Shown: in pieces, positions 38,695 to 50,507 of the stretch | How the letters are laid out: each line of letters starts with the position of its first letter | Numbering within the stretch: position 1 is the stretch's first letter | Source of the DNA: Helianthus annuus | Taxonomy: Eukaryota > Streptophyta > Magnoliopsida > Asterales > Asteraceae | Length of the DNA stretch: 64,000 nucleotides | Assembly: GCF_002127325.2 (NCBI RefSeq) | Contig: NC_035448.2 | Span: forward strand, 6,410,915-6,474,914 | Reading direction: 5' to 3' | The notes under the pieces: generated by a model | What the model was told of the DNA's origin: nothing | Databases searched by the model: none | The model's input: only the letters and a program-made list of their open reading frames with translations | Position numbers and translations under genes: made by a program

Positions 38695-41067
38695 TGTCAC
38701 ACCCCAACCGATGGCGGAATCATCGGGGCGCGGCACTAGGCGAATCAGATTGCTCAAGAGAATCCATAACAACTATATTGCGATAATATTCATCACATTT
38801 GTCATCCCATACTAACAAACAATACAATCACATAAGTTATCACAGATTTCTTGTCCTCTCGAACAATTCTAATCCGTCAACCTAGAATTTAGGTGAGTTT
38901 CTAGACTTCCTAGCTTGATTTGATGTAGACTTCGACTAATCCTGCAACATACGTTAAAATATTGTCAATACAAAAGTATTGGCGAGTATACAGGTTTGAT
39001 ATGTAATAGTATAATAGATTAAAAGTGCTGCGAATTTCCATATGCATAAACGTAACACACGACATATATACTCACAAAACTGATACTACCAGCTAAGTCC
39101 TCGATGCTCGACTCTTCGATGGCATAACTAGACCCCGTCGGGCGCAATAGTACTATACTAGTCTGGGTGGGACGTCACGAGTATAAGTCCTAGCATACAT
39201 GCAACTAGCATCACGTATATCTATGCAAACAGTTATTCGCAAGTGATAGATTGACAGTTTGAATCATTCGTTTGATAAGTTCGATTTATAAGGAACGTAT
39301 GTTACACCCAAAATTCGATAAAAGGGGTCAAGTATACTCACAGTGCGTATTCGGTTGGATTGACGGGATGGTGCCTGAGAATGTCCTGATTTCAGACTAA
39401 TTGCATAAGTATTGGATTACGCGTTAAACGGTATCGAATTACATGAAATTGGACGAAAAGTTGGATTGAGCTGGCCCATTCGGATGGATCGCTCGATTGG
39501 CAGGGCTGCTCGATCGAGTGGGCCGTTCGATCGAGTGGGCCGTTCGATCGGCTGGTCCAGCCGATCGGCTGGGCCGCTTGATCGACTGGGCCGCTCGATC
39601 GACTGGGCCGCTCGATCGGCCAGCCTGTCCAGCTGTTTTCGATGATTTTCGAGTGTTCTTTGGTGTTTTTGGTCAAGACGTTGTTGTGACGCGTTGAACA
39701 ACTGAAATTCCATCAATTCCGACCTGTTCTATCGGCCGGGAATCACCCCGTTCCATCAGAACTGGCCGTTCTTGGCGGTTTTTCCGTGTTTAACCCGAAG
39801 TTGGTCGTCTCTTCAGTAGGAATCAGATACCTGACCAACACGACACTAAGAATGAGTAGAAGGTCGGTCTAAGCTCTGTTTCTACCATTTTTGTGTATAG
39901 ATCTGATATGAAAACCTTGATTATCCTTAGGGAATTTCTTAGATCTGAGTTGTTCTTAGTGGAATGAGGCCAACATTTGAAGTTCATAAGAACTTTGTGA
40001 TGACATCACTCTGAACATCTCAAATCCATGGCTTCTTGATTAGAAAACATGGATTTGGAAGAGATTCATGAAGAATCGCATGGAAACCATTCGGATCTGA
40101 GTTGTTCTTCATGGGATGACATCACCTTTGAAGAACTTCATGGTGACATCACCCTAGAACACTCCGAATCCGTTGATTTCACGGTTAAAAGTCGGATTTT
40201 GAAAGATAGAAAGATGAAGGATTGCATAAAGATCGAAGTAGTACAAGATTTGAGTTAAAAACTTACAAGAATCGCGAGAAATCGGAAGATTAAGGGGCTG
40301 GAATGTCTTGGTCGAGTGGCAGCAGCAACAACAAGTGCTTGGAGGGTGAAGAGGGGTATTTATAGGCAAGGAAGGAGGAAAAGGAGGAAAAGGTGGCCTG
40401 GATCGGATGGCCCAACCGATCGGCTGGCCTGTCCGATCGGACGGCCCAGCCGATCGGCTGGCCCGTTCGATCGGGCGGCCCAGCCGATCGGCTGGCCCGT
40501 CCGATCGACTGGCCCAGCCGTTTGGCTGGCCCGTCCGTACGGAAGCCCTTGATCTTCGTTTTTGGTGCGATTTCGACAGTTGAGCCATAATTTCATATAT
40601 TTATATAATTATTTAATTATTTATTATAATTAATCACAAAAGGGCCGTATATACGTATCTATATATCCAATATTCGGTGCGATGATCGAGTTACGCGTGC
40701 CTTCGAGTGCGTTCTTCGATGTGATGTGCCACAATGATTATCGGGGCACTACTTGCTCGTGTTGCCGTCATCGTCATGATGGCTGGAGACATGGTACTCA
40801 CCCGATAGTCTTTGTTAGCGTTGCTTGTTTACGTTTTGACACCTCACGTTTATCGAGGAGGGTAGATTAAGCCCTCACTCAACATCATCGTGAGTGTTAT
40901 AATTTATTGAAAATAAGTTTGTAATAGCGATAGAATATGCGTAATTATTCGATTATACTTCGATTTAGCGATAGATCTGATATAGTTACATTATGATCCG
41001 AATCTCTGGTGCTAGGCGTAACGAGTGTATCGCGTGGTAACAACACATGAAAGTGCGGGTTGTTACA
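38695..41067 (-). repeat. Right (5') LTR of the gag-only element
   Basis: 2,373 bp, uninterrupted. Outside the palindrome arrays it differs from the left LTR only by scattered single bases. Arrays lie at 39488-39630 and 40402-40540, and the - strand TATA box is near 40357. Confidence 0.92.
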
Positions 41068-41887
41068 GCGGTCACGGCCACGGCCACGGCCCCGACCACG
41101 GCCCCGATCAGAGGTAGTATCAGACCGGTTGTTGATCCTGGCTTCATAGGGTGCACGGTGAGTCGGCGCTGTGGTGGTGTGAAGGGCGGTGCCCGCCGTC
41201 TGAGCGGAGACTTTTGCTTGAGCGTTTTTCCTTTCTTCAACCTGACAAAGACGTGATCTGATATTATAAAAATCTGGTAGTGGTTGAGTCTGTTGAAGTA
41301 TGAGAGAGATGCTCTCATACTGATCAGTTAATCCGGTTAGAATCTGAAGCACAAGTTGTTTTCGGATATGGTGGAGCCAAGGCTAGTAAGTTGGTCATAT
41401 AGAAGCTTCATGTGCTGACAATATTCGGTCATATGAGAGAATTGATCGAGACGGGTGTTGAAGAATTTGTTTTGAATGGAGATGGTACGGGCGACTTGGT
41501 TATCGAGAAAAAGGTTTTTAAGGCGACAGTGCGACACCATGCGTCATACGCAGTGGTGTTGGTGGTCATGATGGTATGCATGAGGTCTTGAGAGATGGTA
41601 CCGTAGATCCATTGTAGAACAATAGAATCAATCCGTTCCCATGACTCAAGATAAGTATGCTTGACGGCCGGTGTTTTGTCTTTTTCTTTGTCAGTGGTGT
41701 CTTTGGCAGTAGAGGAGGAGGTGTCTGATTCACGTGGTTGAAGGTGATCAAAGACGTCATATGCTTTGCAGTGGAGCACGAAAAGTTCGGCCCATGTATT
41801 ATAGTGCTCGGTTTGGGAGTCAAGGATCAAGGGAATGGAGTTTTTGATATTATTGATGGTGACAGCGGGGTGGATTGGTGAAGACAT
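41068..41887 (-). pseudogene. Copia gag, 5' part, frameshifted
   Basis: Begins MSSPIHPAVTINNIKNSIPLIL and continues through the Copia Gag core (WAELFVLHCKAYDVFDHL, SWERIDSIVLQWIYGTIS, NLFLDNQVARTISIQNKF, QHMKLLYDQLTSLG, LTDQYESISLIL) to an RGRGRGRG stretch, where the insertion splits it. Two breaks are visible: an 8-bp near-duplication (TGTCGCAC) at about 41530, and one missing base near 41350 where NNL is followed by the wrong frame. Together with the insertion these make this gag non-functional, although the pol part is open. Confidence 0.87.
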
Positions 41888-41959
41888 GATCGGCTGAAAG
41901 AAGAGAAGTCGGCGACAAGGAGAGAAAAGAAAAAAATAGAGGTGGAGTTTTAGGGTTTA

Positions 41960-41972
41960 GGCTTTGATACCA
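41960..41972 (-). other. Copia primer binding site
   Basis: TGGTATCAAAGCC on the - strand next to the 5' LTR; fits initiator tRNA-Met with one change (A for G). Confidence 0.8.
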
Positions 41973-42231
41973 TGAAGAATGTAATGGCTCAATTGCCTTC
42001 TCTCATTGATAAGATCAATATATATACAAGTTACAATCCCTTAATTTAGGGAAGAGATAACAACATAATTAATGACAAGATCCTATTTCTATTTACACAA
42101 ATATAATCTATTAAAGGCCGTGGAGCAAACTGACGACAAAACCAAAATATCAGGGAGTAAAATGATTATTTTTAAAAAATTGGGACAAAGCCGTTAAAAC
42201 GACCACAGAAAACAAAAACGGAAATTTACTC

Positions 42232-42677
42232 TGAAAACATTAATAATTGTGTCTTTAGTGGCGGCTTTGTTGTCGATGATGCTGGCTTCAATAATCAATA
42301 CGTCCAACTGTACATATATCACAGATATAATATAAGTGCACTAAATCATTGGTATAGTTTTGCTGTCATATAATAAATAATTTATCATAATTATTCTAAA
42401 AACAAACATTACAAAAGAATTCTAAATAATTAAATAGTATCTTCCTAACTATAATATAATTTTCATGAAAGTATAAATTCAGAATAACTACATTTTATTA
42501 TATTCACATACCTCTTTTTTACTCTTCATTGTCTACTTTTAAGTTGTGATCATGTATACTTAGGTTATCATAGTATTTAAAAGCGTTCACTAAGGTGCTT
42601 TAAAGATTTAAAATAAGCTGAGAGCACCGATAGTTTGGTTTAGATTATGATGATTCCTCCAAACTATTTATTATAAA
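42232..42677. other. AT-rich DNA, nothing recognised
   Basis: No coding frame, repeat unit or inverted ends that I can support. Confidence 0.6.
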
Positions 42678-43073
42678 TTAGTGTTTAACCCCCGCGTTGC
42701 GGGCGCGGGGGTCGTAATACCATATTAAGCAAACAACCATCAAAACTGGAAAATCGTAAAACAAAAACACGAATTTATACGATCACGTGACATAAAACGT
42801 AGGCAAAACAATCACGAGCTAACGTAAAATGTAGACGAACTCAACTTTGTAGAGAAAAATAAATACCCAACTAAATACCCAAAGGAATAAAAATGTAAAT
42901 TATGCTATAAGAAAAAAACAAAAGAAAAAAAAACATCCAATACTCAGATCTGTTTGATTTGATGAAAAAAAGAGATGATACATAAATGGTACTTTGGTAA
43001 ATATCTTTACAATAAAGGTTCAATTGGCTACCGTAGCCAAGATGCAACCTCAATTGTTAATATATATATATAG
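42678..43073 (-). mobile_element. Small Helitron-like element
   Basis: On the - strand it ends with a GC-rich hairpin (arms CCCCCGCG and CGCGGGGG) followed by TTAAACA and CTAA before a T, the layout of a Helitron 3' end. The 5' end is uncertain: ACTATATATATATT near 43073 would need one change to start with TC. Confidence 0.5.
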
Positions 43074-43936
43074 TAATTTAAATTCAGGATATAATAGGAA
43101 AGTATGTTTTAAGTAGAAATGTTAGAAAATAATCTTAACGATTCATTAAGCAATAAAAAACCTAGATTAAATGAGTTGAATTGATCAAAATGAGAGACGC
43201 GTGGCTTTTCATTAAGGGTATTCTAGTCGATCCAAACAATAGTTTTTTTCTCCTCAAGTTCCCCTCGTTTTTAAATGTTAATAATTCTTTCATACGATAT
43301 TTTTTTATAAAAATTGCACCATCGAATATTTTTAAACGTGTTTTTTTAAAACACAATGAACTAAAAACACATAAAATGTGTTTTTCTAAAACACAACGGA
43401 CAAAAAACACAAAAAAAATATGTTTTTTTTTTTAAACGCAATTCTTGATTTAATGTCCCTTTTTTCATGTTTATAAAGAATATGTTTGATCTTGGTGTCT
43501 TCACGTGTTCCTCTTCCAATTTCTAGATAGACATGAAAATTCTTGATTGTTGTTTTCTTTGCATACTTGTGGTTTTGACTTTCATGATCTTTTCATGTAA
43601 TTGAAGAAAATCAACAAAAAAAGTTGCATGATACCGTTGTTATACGTACGGTACCCGTGATCAGGGATGAGCAAATGGTACGGAGTAGGAGTACCGGATT
43701 TCTCGAACTAAAAGATTTTCAAAATCAGTTTGATACCGACTTTTGGCGTTTTCTGTACCCAGCTGGTGCCGGTTTTTACCTTCATGTATCGATAACCGTA
43801 CCGGTATTTTCGATACCAGTATCGGTTGATACAAGCTTATCCAACTTAAAAAGTAAAGAAAACAATAAAAGTATTAGAAAACTATATTAAACACTATTCA
43901 TTGGCTTCTATTTTTAATATATATATATACACACAT
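43074..43936. other. AT-rich spacer with a GGTACC-rich patch
   Basis: 43180-43440 has long T and A runs with repeated AAACACA motifs. 43660-43850 is rich in GGTAC and CCGGT motifs beginning GGGATGAGCAAATGGTAC, which looks like a hAT-type end, but no matching far end or duplication was found. No gene seen. Confidence 0.4.
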
Positions 43937-44404
43937 AGGTAAAGTGTACTGTACAATATTGCTTATCGTACATTACGTACGCTTCAATCTCAGCCGTCAG
44001 ATCATCTTCCGGCATTTTTAAAATCGCATGTTGTTTTTTTTATAAGAATTTCGCATGTGATAATTTTTTATGAATTCGCATTTTGTTTTTTTGTACCAAT
44101 TTCGCATGTGATAATTTTGATGAAATAGCATGTTTTTTTTATAACAATTTCGCATGTGATAATTTTTGATGAATTCGCATGTTGTTTTTTTGTACCAATT
44201 TCACATGTGATAATTTTGATGAAATAGCATGTTTTTTTTTGTAACAATTTCGCATGTGGTAATTTTGATGAAATCGCATGTTAAAAAACCAACATGCGAA
44301 ATTGTTACAAAAAAACAACATGCGAATTCAATGCGGGAAGATGATCGGACGGCTGAGATTGTAGCGTACGTAATGTACGATAAGGGCATTTGTACGTTAA
44401 CATA

Positions 44405-44409
<5 letters not shown>
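43937..44409. mobile_element. MITE with 70-80 bp inverted ends
   Basis: The left arm contains TATCGTACATTACGTACGCT and CAATCTCAGCCGTC; the right arm carries both in inverted order (44343-44385). Between them are several copies of AATTTCGCATGTGATAATTTT. A (TA)n tract follows directly (44409-44444) and a shorter one precedes, as for the elements at 4779-6722. Confidence 0.78.
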
Positions 44410-44445
<36 letters not shown>

Positions 44446-45594
44446 CTAGATTATCACCCGGAATTGCTTCCCGAGCTCGAGAAAATTACTAATATAATTA
44501 TTATTTATGATTAATACAAAATTAAAATCCTACAAAATGTATGACAAATTACTAATATAATTATTATTTATGATTAATACAAACTTTCTGTTCAACACTC
44601 TACCTCCCATGTAAGCAAGATAACGCATCAGCTGCTTTGTTCTTTCGGTTTTACCAGCCCACTTTCTCCACTATACCTCCCATGTAAGTAATATCACTTC
44701 CTTACTTACCTACAAATCTCACAATCATTGCAGTGAAACTGTTCCCTCGAAGTCTAGTCACAAAGCACAAATTAAAAAAAAAACAGTGGATATTAGCATA
44801 TTATTCGGACATTTTTAAATGTAGGTAGTTTTTACATCATCATCATAGAACTTGCAAATTTCGCAGAAGTATTCCCCTATTTTCACTCTATAGTTGGTAC
44901 ATATTTGAGCAACCTATCACATCAACATAAATAATAAATCATTATATAACATCAGAACATCTACACTTATCATCTAAAAAACGCTACGCAAACTTAATAA
45001 TTCCCATAAAATTCTCATAACTTAACAAACCTGCTGTTCAGTATTGCAAATCGCACAAATAACCTGTGTAAACCACCAAAAAGCACAAACACATAGAAAA
45101 TGGCTAAAAAATCTTGGTCTGTTTAGAAATACAACATAAGAGTAGACATAAAAAATGGCTAAAAAAATCAATACCTAACTGTTTTCACTTGAGCAAACAG
45201 AGTGTAGTTTGTGTCATAGTCATAATCACCCTTCAACGATGTCGAAAAGAAATAAAAGTTAACACAATTTGATTATATTAACAATAAAAATCATAGAAGA
45301 AATGAACTTTACAAGATACCTTCGATTATAAATGGTGAATCAGTGATGAATAGAGCAGATTTGCGGTAAAACCCACAACCACCACCACCTTCTACCATAG
45401 TTTCTAGCTTAAAAAGAAACTAAAATTGCATCAGATATAAAGTCAAATTATCATCATAGAATATACTACATTAATACTAATTAAAAAGCACAATACTATA
45501 CATTTTGTATTCAATTAAAGCCGCTAAGTTTGAAAAATAAAAAAAGCTTCCTACATATCCAAAAAAGACTCAAACAAAGAACAACAAACTGCAG

Positions 45595-45960
45595 TGTTTT
45601 TTTATGAAAAGAAACCCAAAAAATAGGAGATTTTTTCAGCAAACAAACCCCCTAATACTGCTGGTTTTTTCTGCACAAAACCCTCAAAAAATTGCAGTTA
45701 TTTTCGACGAAAAAATGCCCAAAAAATACCAGCTTTTTTCAACAAACAAACTCCCAACACTGCACGTTTTTTCAGCCCGAAAACATCAAAAAAACTGCAG
45801 TTTTTTTTGACGAAAAAATGCCCAAAAACAGCAGCTTTTTTCAGCACTTAAGCCCCCAAAACTTCATGTTTTTTCAACACGAAAACATCAAAAAATTGTG
45901 CGTTTTTTCTGAAAAAAAAAAACCCCCACAATTTTGCAAGTTTTTTTAGCGATATAAACA
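45595..45960 (+). repeat. CTGCAGTTTTTT minisatellite, copy A
   Basis: Units of about 60 bp built from AAAATGCCCAAAAA, CAGCTTTTTTCA, AACAAACCCCC, and ACTGCwsGTTTTTTC. Open frames across it are repeat artefacts. Confidence 0.8.
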
Positions 45961-47397
45961 TCAAAAATTGCAGTTTTTTAAACCAAAAGAAGCTTATCGA
46001 GGCAAACGAAACCAACGATTATGGAATATATTCGTGTTTAAGCACAATAAAAAGTTAAAGGTAATCACGATAAATATAATCAACCAATAGTGAGATTATT
46101 CTATATCACATGAAAGTATTAAATTAAAATGAACACCTAACACAAAGCCATACCTGTTCGAAAACAACTACCAAACTGCAATTAAACCAAACCAAACCAA
46201 ATCGAATTGAGTAGGGTGATGTATGGAATCCATTTTGTTCAGACATAATCCAAATCGAATCCAATAGGTCTAAACCGAAAGAAATCAATAAAAAACACCA
46301 AAATTTCATTGTGGCATTTGATCGAGCAACCTATGTGCACTTCAATGAAATCAGTTTCAACATATAAATCCAAATACCAATACACCCAAATGCAACAAAC
46401 CATACAAGCATCCGTTGAAATCTAAAAAATAAACCAAAAAGAAACAATTTTAACATTTTCATTACTTAGAGTAAAGTGTGAAAAACTTGAAGTAAATTGT
46501 CAAAATTGAAAATAATCAAAAGGAACGTACAGAGATGATAATATAACCTCATATTAGTTATGACACAAAAACCCTAAAAATCAAAGAAAAAATCAGTTAG
46601 AAATACTACATCAAAATGAAAATAATCAAATATAAGAAATAATATAGAGCCACATACGAAGATGATAAACAACATAACGGTTGCTGGTGACAATCAAAAA
46701 TCTTGAAGTCTAGTCACAAAGCACAAATTACGAAGATGATAAACAAACAACCCAATTTCTCCACTATACCTCCCATGTAAGCAATATCACTTCCTTACTA
46801 ACCTACAAATCCCACAATCATTGTAGTGAAACTGTTCCCTCGAAGTCTAGTCACAAAGCACAAATAAAAAAAAACAGTAGATATTAGCATATTATTCGAA
46901 CATTTTTAAATGTAGGTAGTTTTTACATCATCATCATAGAACTTGCAAATTCCGCAGAAGTATTCCCCCATTTTCACTCCACGGTTGGTACATATTTGAG
47001 CAACCTATCACATCAACATAAATAATAAATCATTATATAGCATCAAAACATCTACACTTATCATCTAAAAAACGCTACGCAAACTTAATAATTCCCAGAA
47101 AATTCTCATAACTTAACAAACCTGTTGTTCAGTATTGCAAATCGCACAAATAACCTGTGTAAACCACCAAAAAGTACAAACACATTACCTCACATCCACA
47201 AAAAACAAACTATAATCCCCAAAAAACATAACAATCTTGGTATTAAAAAGCGCGCCTATGCGCAAAGGCCATAGCCTTTTCACTTAATGCCTCGATAAAA
47301 CCCAAAATAAAAAAATTCAAAATAAAATAAATTCACAGTTCAAGAGCTTACTTTATGTACAAATCTCGACTTCATCCTGGCTGGACTCTTGTAACAC

Positions 47398-47720
47398 TGT
47401 TTGACCACTGTTTGACCAAAGTCAAACAACTGATTGCAAAAATATGATTCTTAGTGGTTCAAAAGTCTGTTTGACCAAAGTTAAAACCCTGTTTGACCAA
47501 AGTTAAAACGCTATTTGACCACAGTCTGTTTGACCAAAGTCAAACTACTGTTTGGAAAAAAAGAACCACTGTTTTCTCCACAAAACACTGTTTTAACCCA
47601 ACAGTGTTTTGAAACCACTGTTTAACCTAACAGCCGTTTCGAAACACTGTTTAACCTAACAGTGGTTTCAAACACTGTTTAACCTAACAGTGGTTTCAAA
47701 ACACTGTTTTAACCCAACAG
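47398..47720. repeat. TTTGACC and AACAGTG inverted-motif clusters
   Basis: 47398-47560 has six TTTGACC motifs, several forming GTTTGAC...GTCAAAC inverted pairs. 47575-47720 has about five ACTGTTT(T)AACC(C/T)AACAGT units that are themselves inverted repeats. Confidence 0.75.
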
Positions 47721-48414
47721 TCATTTCAAATGAGCTTAGGGTGTGAAGATCACTCGAATATATAAAATTGTACACTTAACAAATACCTTTATACGTCTAA
47801 AAGCTAATATTTGTGCTTTAAGAACATGCAGTTGCTGTTTTGTAAAATTCGAAGGTAGCTTCGGGTGTGAAGAAGATCGATTCATCTGCAGCGTAGAACC
47901 TTCGGGTGTGAAAAAGATCGATTCATCTGCTGCATAGAACCTTGGTCTGTTTAGAAATACAACAGAAGAGTAGGCAAAAATGGATACCTAACTGTTTTCA
48001 CTTGAGCAAACAGAGTGTATTTCCATGTAGTTTGTGTCATAGTCATAATGACCCTTCAACGATGTCGAAAAGAAATAAAAGTTAATACAATTTGATTATA
48101 TTAACAATAAAAATCAAAGAAGGAATGAACTTTACAACATACCTTCGATTATAAATGGTGAATCAGTGATGAATAGAGCAGATTTGCAGTGAAACCCACA
48201 ACCACCACCACCTTCTACCATAGTTTCTAGCTTAAAAAAAAACTAAAATTGCATCAGATATAAAGTCAAATTATCATCATAGAATATACTACATTAATAC
48301 TAATTAAAAAGCACAATACTATACATTTTGTATTCAACTAAAGCTGCTAAGTTTGAAAAATAAAAAAAGCTTCCTACACATCCAAAGAAGACTCAAACAC
48401 ATAACAACAAACTG

Positions 48415-48905
48415 CAGTGCTTTTTTACGAAAAGAAGCCCAAAAAATAGGAGCTTTTTTCAGCAAACAAACCCCCCAAAACTGCTGGTTTTTTCTGCACA
48501 AAAATCTCAAAAAATTGCAGTTATTTTCGACGAAAAAATGCCCAAAAAATACCAGCTTTTTTCAACAAACAAACCCCCAACACTGCACGTTTTTTCAGCC
48601 CGAAAACATCAAAAAAACTGCAGTTTTTTTCGACGAAAAAATGCCAAAAAACAGCAGCTTTTTTCACCAAACAAACCCTCCAAAACTGCTGTTTTTTTTT
48701 CTGCACAAATCATCAAAAACTGCAGTTTTTTTTGACGAAAAAATGCCCAAAAAACAGCAGCTTTTTTCAGCACTTAAACCCCCAAAACTGCATGTTTTTT
48801 CAGCATGAAAACATCAAAAACTTGTGCGTTTTTTCTGCAAAAAAAAAAAACTCCACAATTTTGCAAGTTTTTTTAGCGATCAAAACATCAAAAACTGCAG
48901 TTTTT
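48415..48905 (+). repeat. CTGCAGTTTTTT minisatellite, copy B
   Basis: Same unit as in copy A with roughly 125 bp more, that is about two extra units. Confidence 0.8.
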
Positions 48906-50507
48906 TAAACCAAAAGAAGCTTATAGAGGCAAACGAAACCAAGGATTATGGAATATATTCGTGTCTAAGCACAATAAAAAGTTAAAGGCAATCACGATAA
49001 ATATAATCAACCAATAGTGAGATTATTCTATATCACATGAAAGTATTAAATTAAAATGAACACCTAACACAAAGCCATACCTGTTCGAAAACAACTACCA
49101 AACTGCAATTAAACCAAACCAAACCAAATCGAATTGAGTAGGGTGATGTATGGAATCCATTTTGTTCAGACATAATCCAAATCGAATCCAATAGGTCTAA
49201 ACCGAAAGAAATCAATAAAAAACACCAAAATTTCATTGTGGCATTTGATCGAGCAACCTATGTGCACTTCAATGAAATCAGTTTCAACATATAAATCCAA
49301 ATACCAATACACCCAAATGCAACAAACCATACAAGCATCCGTTGAAATCTAAAAAATAAACCAAAAAGAAACAATTTTAACATTTTCATTACTTGAGTAA
49401 AGTGTGAAAAACTTGAAGTAAAGTGTCAAAATTGAAAATAATCAAAAGGAACTTACAGAGATGATAATATAACCTCATATTAGTTATGACACTAAAACCC
49501 TAAAAATCAAAGAAAAAATCAGTTAGAAATACTACATCAAAATGAAAATAATCAAAAATAAGAATAATATAGAGCCACTTACGAAGATGATAAACAACAT
49601 AACGGTTGCTGGTGACAGTCAAAAATCTTGAAAAACCACTAATCATTCAAAAAATAAAGATTTAGATGAAGTTTTAGAACAAAAAAAAAAGATAGATGTA
49701 GGGTAAAATCAATGACTTCACACAGGTTTACCATTTCTGTCATCATGGCGTCCTCTGAAAAACCCTAACCAGGTTACACCTACAAGATCTGAAACACCAT
49801 CGAATAAAGCATGCCCAAATCTGAGAAACTAATATTGATTTCAGAACTATTAATCGATTAAAGATGCACAGTAGATAAACAACAAACTAAAATAACATAC
49901 CTTCAATTTTTATGATCGGATCTACAAAAGTTCAGAACAAAGAAGAAGTTAATAGCATTCGAAGCAATCTTTATAAAATCAACTTTCTATAGAATCGAAT
50001 AACATAAATAAAGCAGATTTAGGATCGATTGTGTAGATTTACCTTTGATTATATTTGATTCTTGATAAAGAAGGAGATTGATGAACGGCGAGAGGAAGAA
50101 CGAAGGAGAATTGTTTAGTAATCAACACTTCAAAGTCACTATTTATATGATCTGAATATATGTCGTTGCGGAGAAGATTTAGGGTTTGTGGATGAAGAAT
50201 CTTGTGAGAGAGAACCAGAGAGAAGAGGAGTACAGGAGAAGAATGAGAACATTTAGTGTTTTTTAGGAGAGAAGTAAAGGGGATGGTACTGTTGGGCGGG
50301 AAAAGGCAAAAAGTGATGCCCTAATCTACTGACACGTGACCCAAATAACTTTCATTTATTATATATAATAGATTGACCAAAAACACCAAAAAAGTGAAGA
50401 ACACGTTGATTTAGTGTTTGAATCATTGATTGACGAAGAAAATCGCAATATGTAGTGATTATAGAGAGAGGAAATGAAAAAAAAGTTGAAAATAATGGGT
50501 TTTGAAG

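Larger units (their letters stand above)
24398..41067 (-). mobile_element. Gag-only Gypsy-like LTR retrotransposon (TR-GAG type)
   Basis: LTRs start TGTCACACCCC and end GTTGTTACA. The right LTR is 38695-41067 (2,373 bp). The left LTR is 24398-24877 plus 32189-34137, split by E2. The interior, 34138-38694, holds one gag region and no protease, RT, RNase H or integrase. GCGGC (24393-24397) and GCGGT (41068-41072) flank it, 4 of 5 matching. The AATTTCGGGACGAAATT motif next to the purine tract (34155-34173, inverted) matches that of the Tekay-like element at 1-4025, so a Tekay-type helper is likely. Gag-only elements of this kind are known in plants; this copy's gag has a stop. Confidence 0.85.
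20682..42113 (-). mobile_element. Ty1/Copia retrotransposon split by a 16.7-kb insertion
   Basis: Two short LTRs of equal length (20682-20822 and 41973-42113, 141 bp) face a primer site at the right end and a pol frame running leftwards. AAGGC occurs outside both ends (20677-20681, 42114-42118). The LTR ends do not show the usual TG...CA cleanly, so the exact borders could shift by two bases. Removing 24398-41067 leaves a Copia element of about 4.8 kb with gag and pol. Short LTRs and the Pol sequence suggest the Ale/Retrofit lineage (moderate confidence). Confidence 0.88.
19150..42231. mobile_element. MULE-type non-autonomous element 2, swollen by nested insertions
   Basis: Same family as element 1. 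The left end is GAGTAAACTTCCG and the inverted right end is CGGAAATTTACTC, similar for about 80 bp. Flanks are TAAAAACAT (19141-19149) and TGAAAACAT (42232-42240), 8 of 9 matching. It lies five bases from element 1's right duplication and overlaps it. Native DNA is about 19150-20681 and 42119-42231, including a CT-rich and CAC-rich stretch (19440-19640) and a GGT-rich stretch (19960-20130). The rest is the Copia nest. No transposase. Confidence 0.75.
44660..49632. repeat. Tandem duplication of 2.0-2.9 kb
   Basis: Copy A, 44660-46708, and copy B, 46755-49632, are near-identical over long stretches (for example both contain CACTATACCTCCCATGTAAG and GGTGATGTATGGAATCCATT). Copy B has about 760 bp extra (47180-47940) and a longer minisatellite. 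I see no intact coding frame. Confidence 0.88.
44446..50372 (-). mobile_element. Helitron-like element with an internal tandem duplication
   Basis: On the - strand it would start A|TCTATTATATATAATAAATG and end ...GATAATCTAG|T: TC at the start, CTAG at the end, inserted between A and T. A short imperfect hairpin (GGAA...TTCC) lies about 15 bases before the end. No Rep/helicase frame is visible, so it would be non-autonomous. The interior is mostly a duplication of 2.0-2.9 kb. Ends inferred from termini only. Confidence 0.5.

Noticed and set aside
43660..43850. Possible hAT element with GGGATGAGCAAATGG end
   Set aside because: No matching inverted end and no 8-bp duplication found.
45604..45949. 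Frames in the CTGCAGTTTTTT minisatellite (also 48353-48808)
   Set aside because: Low-complexity Lys/Phe/Gln repeats in several frames at once, and the two duplicates do not keep the same frame.
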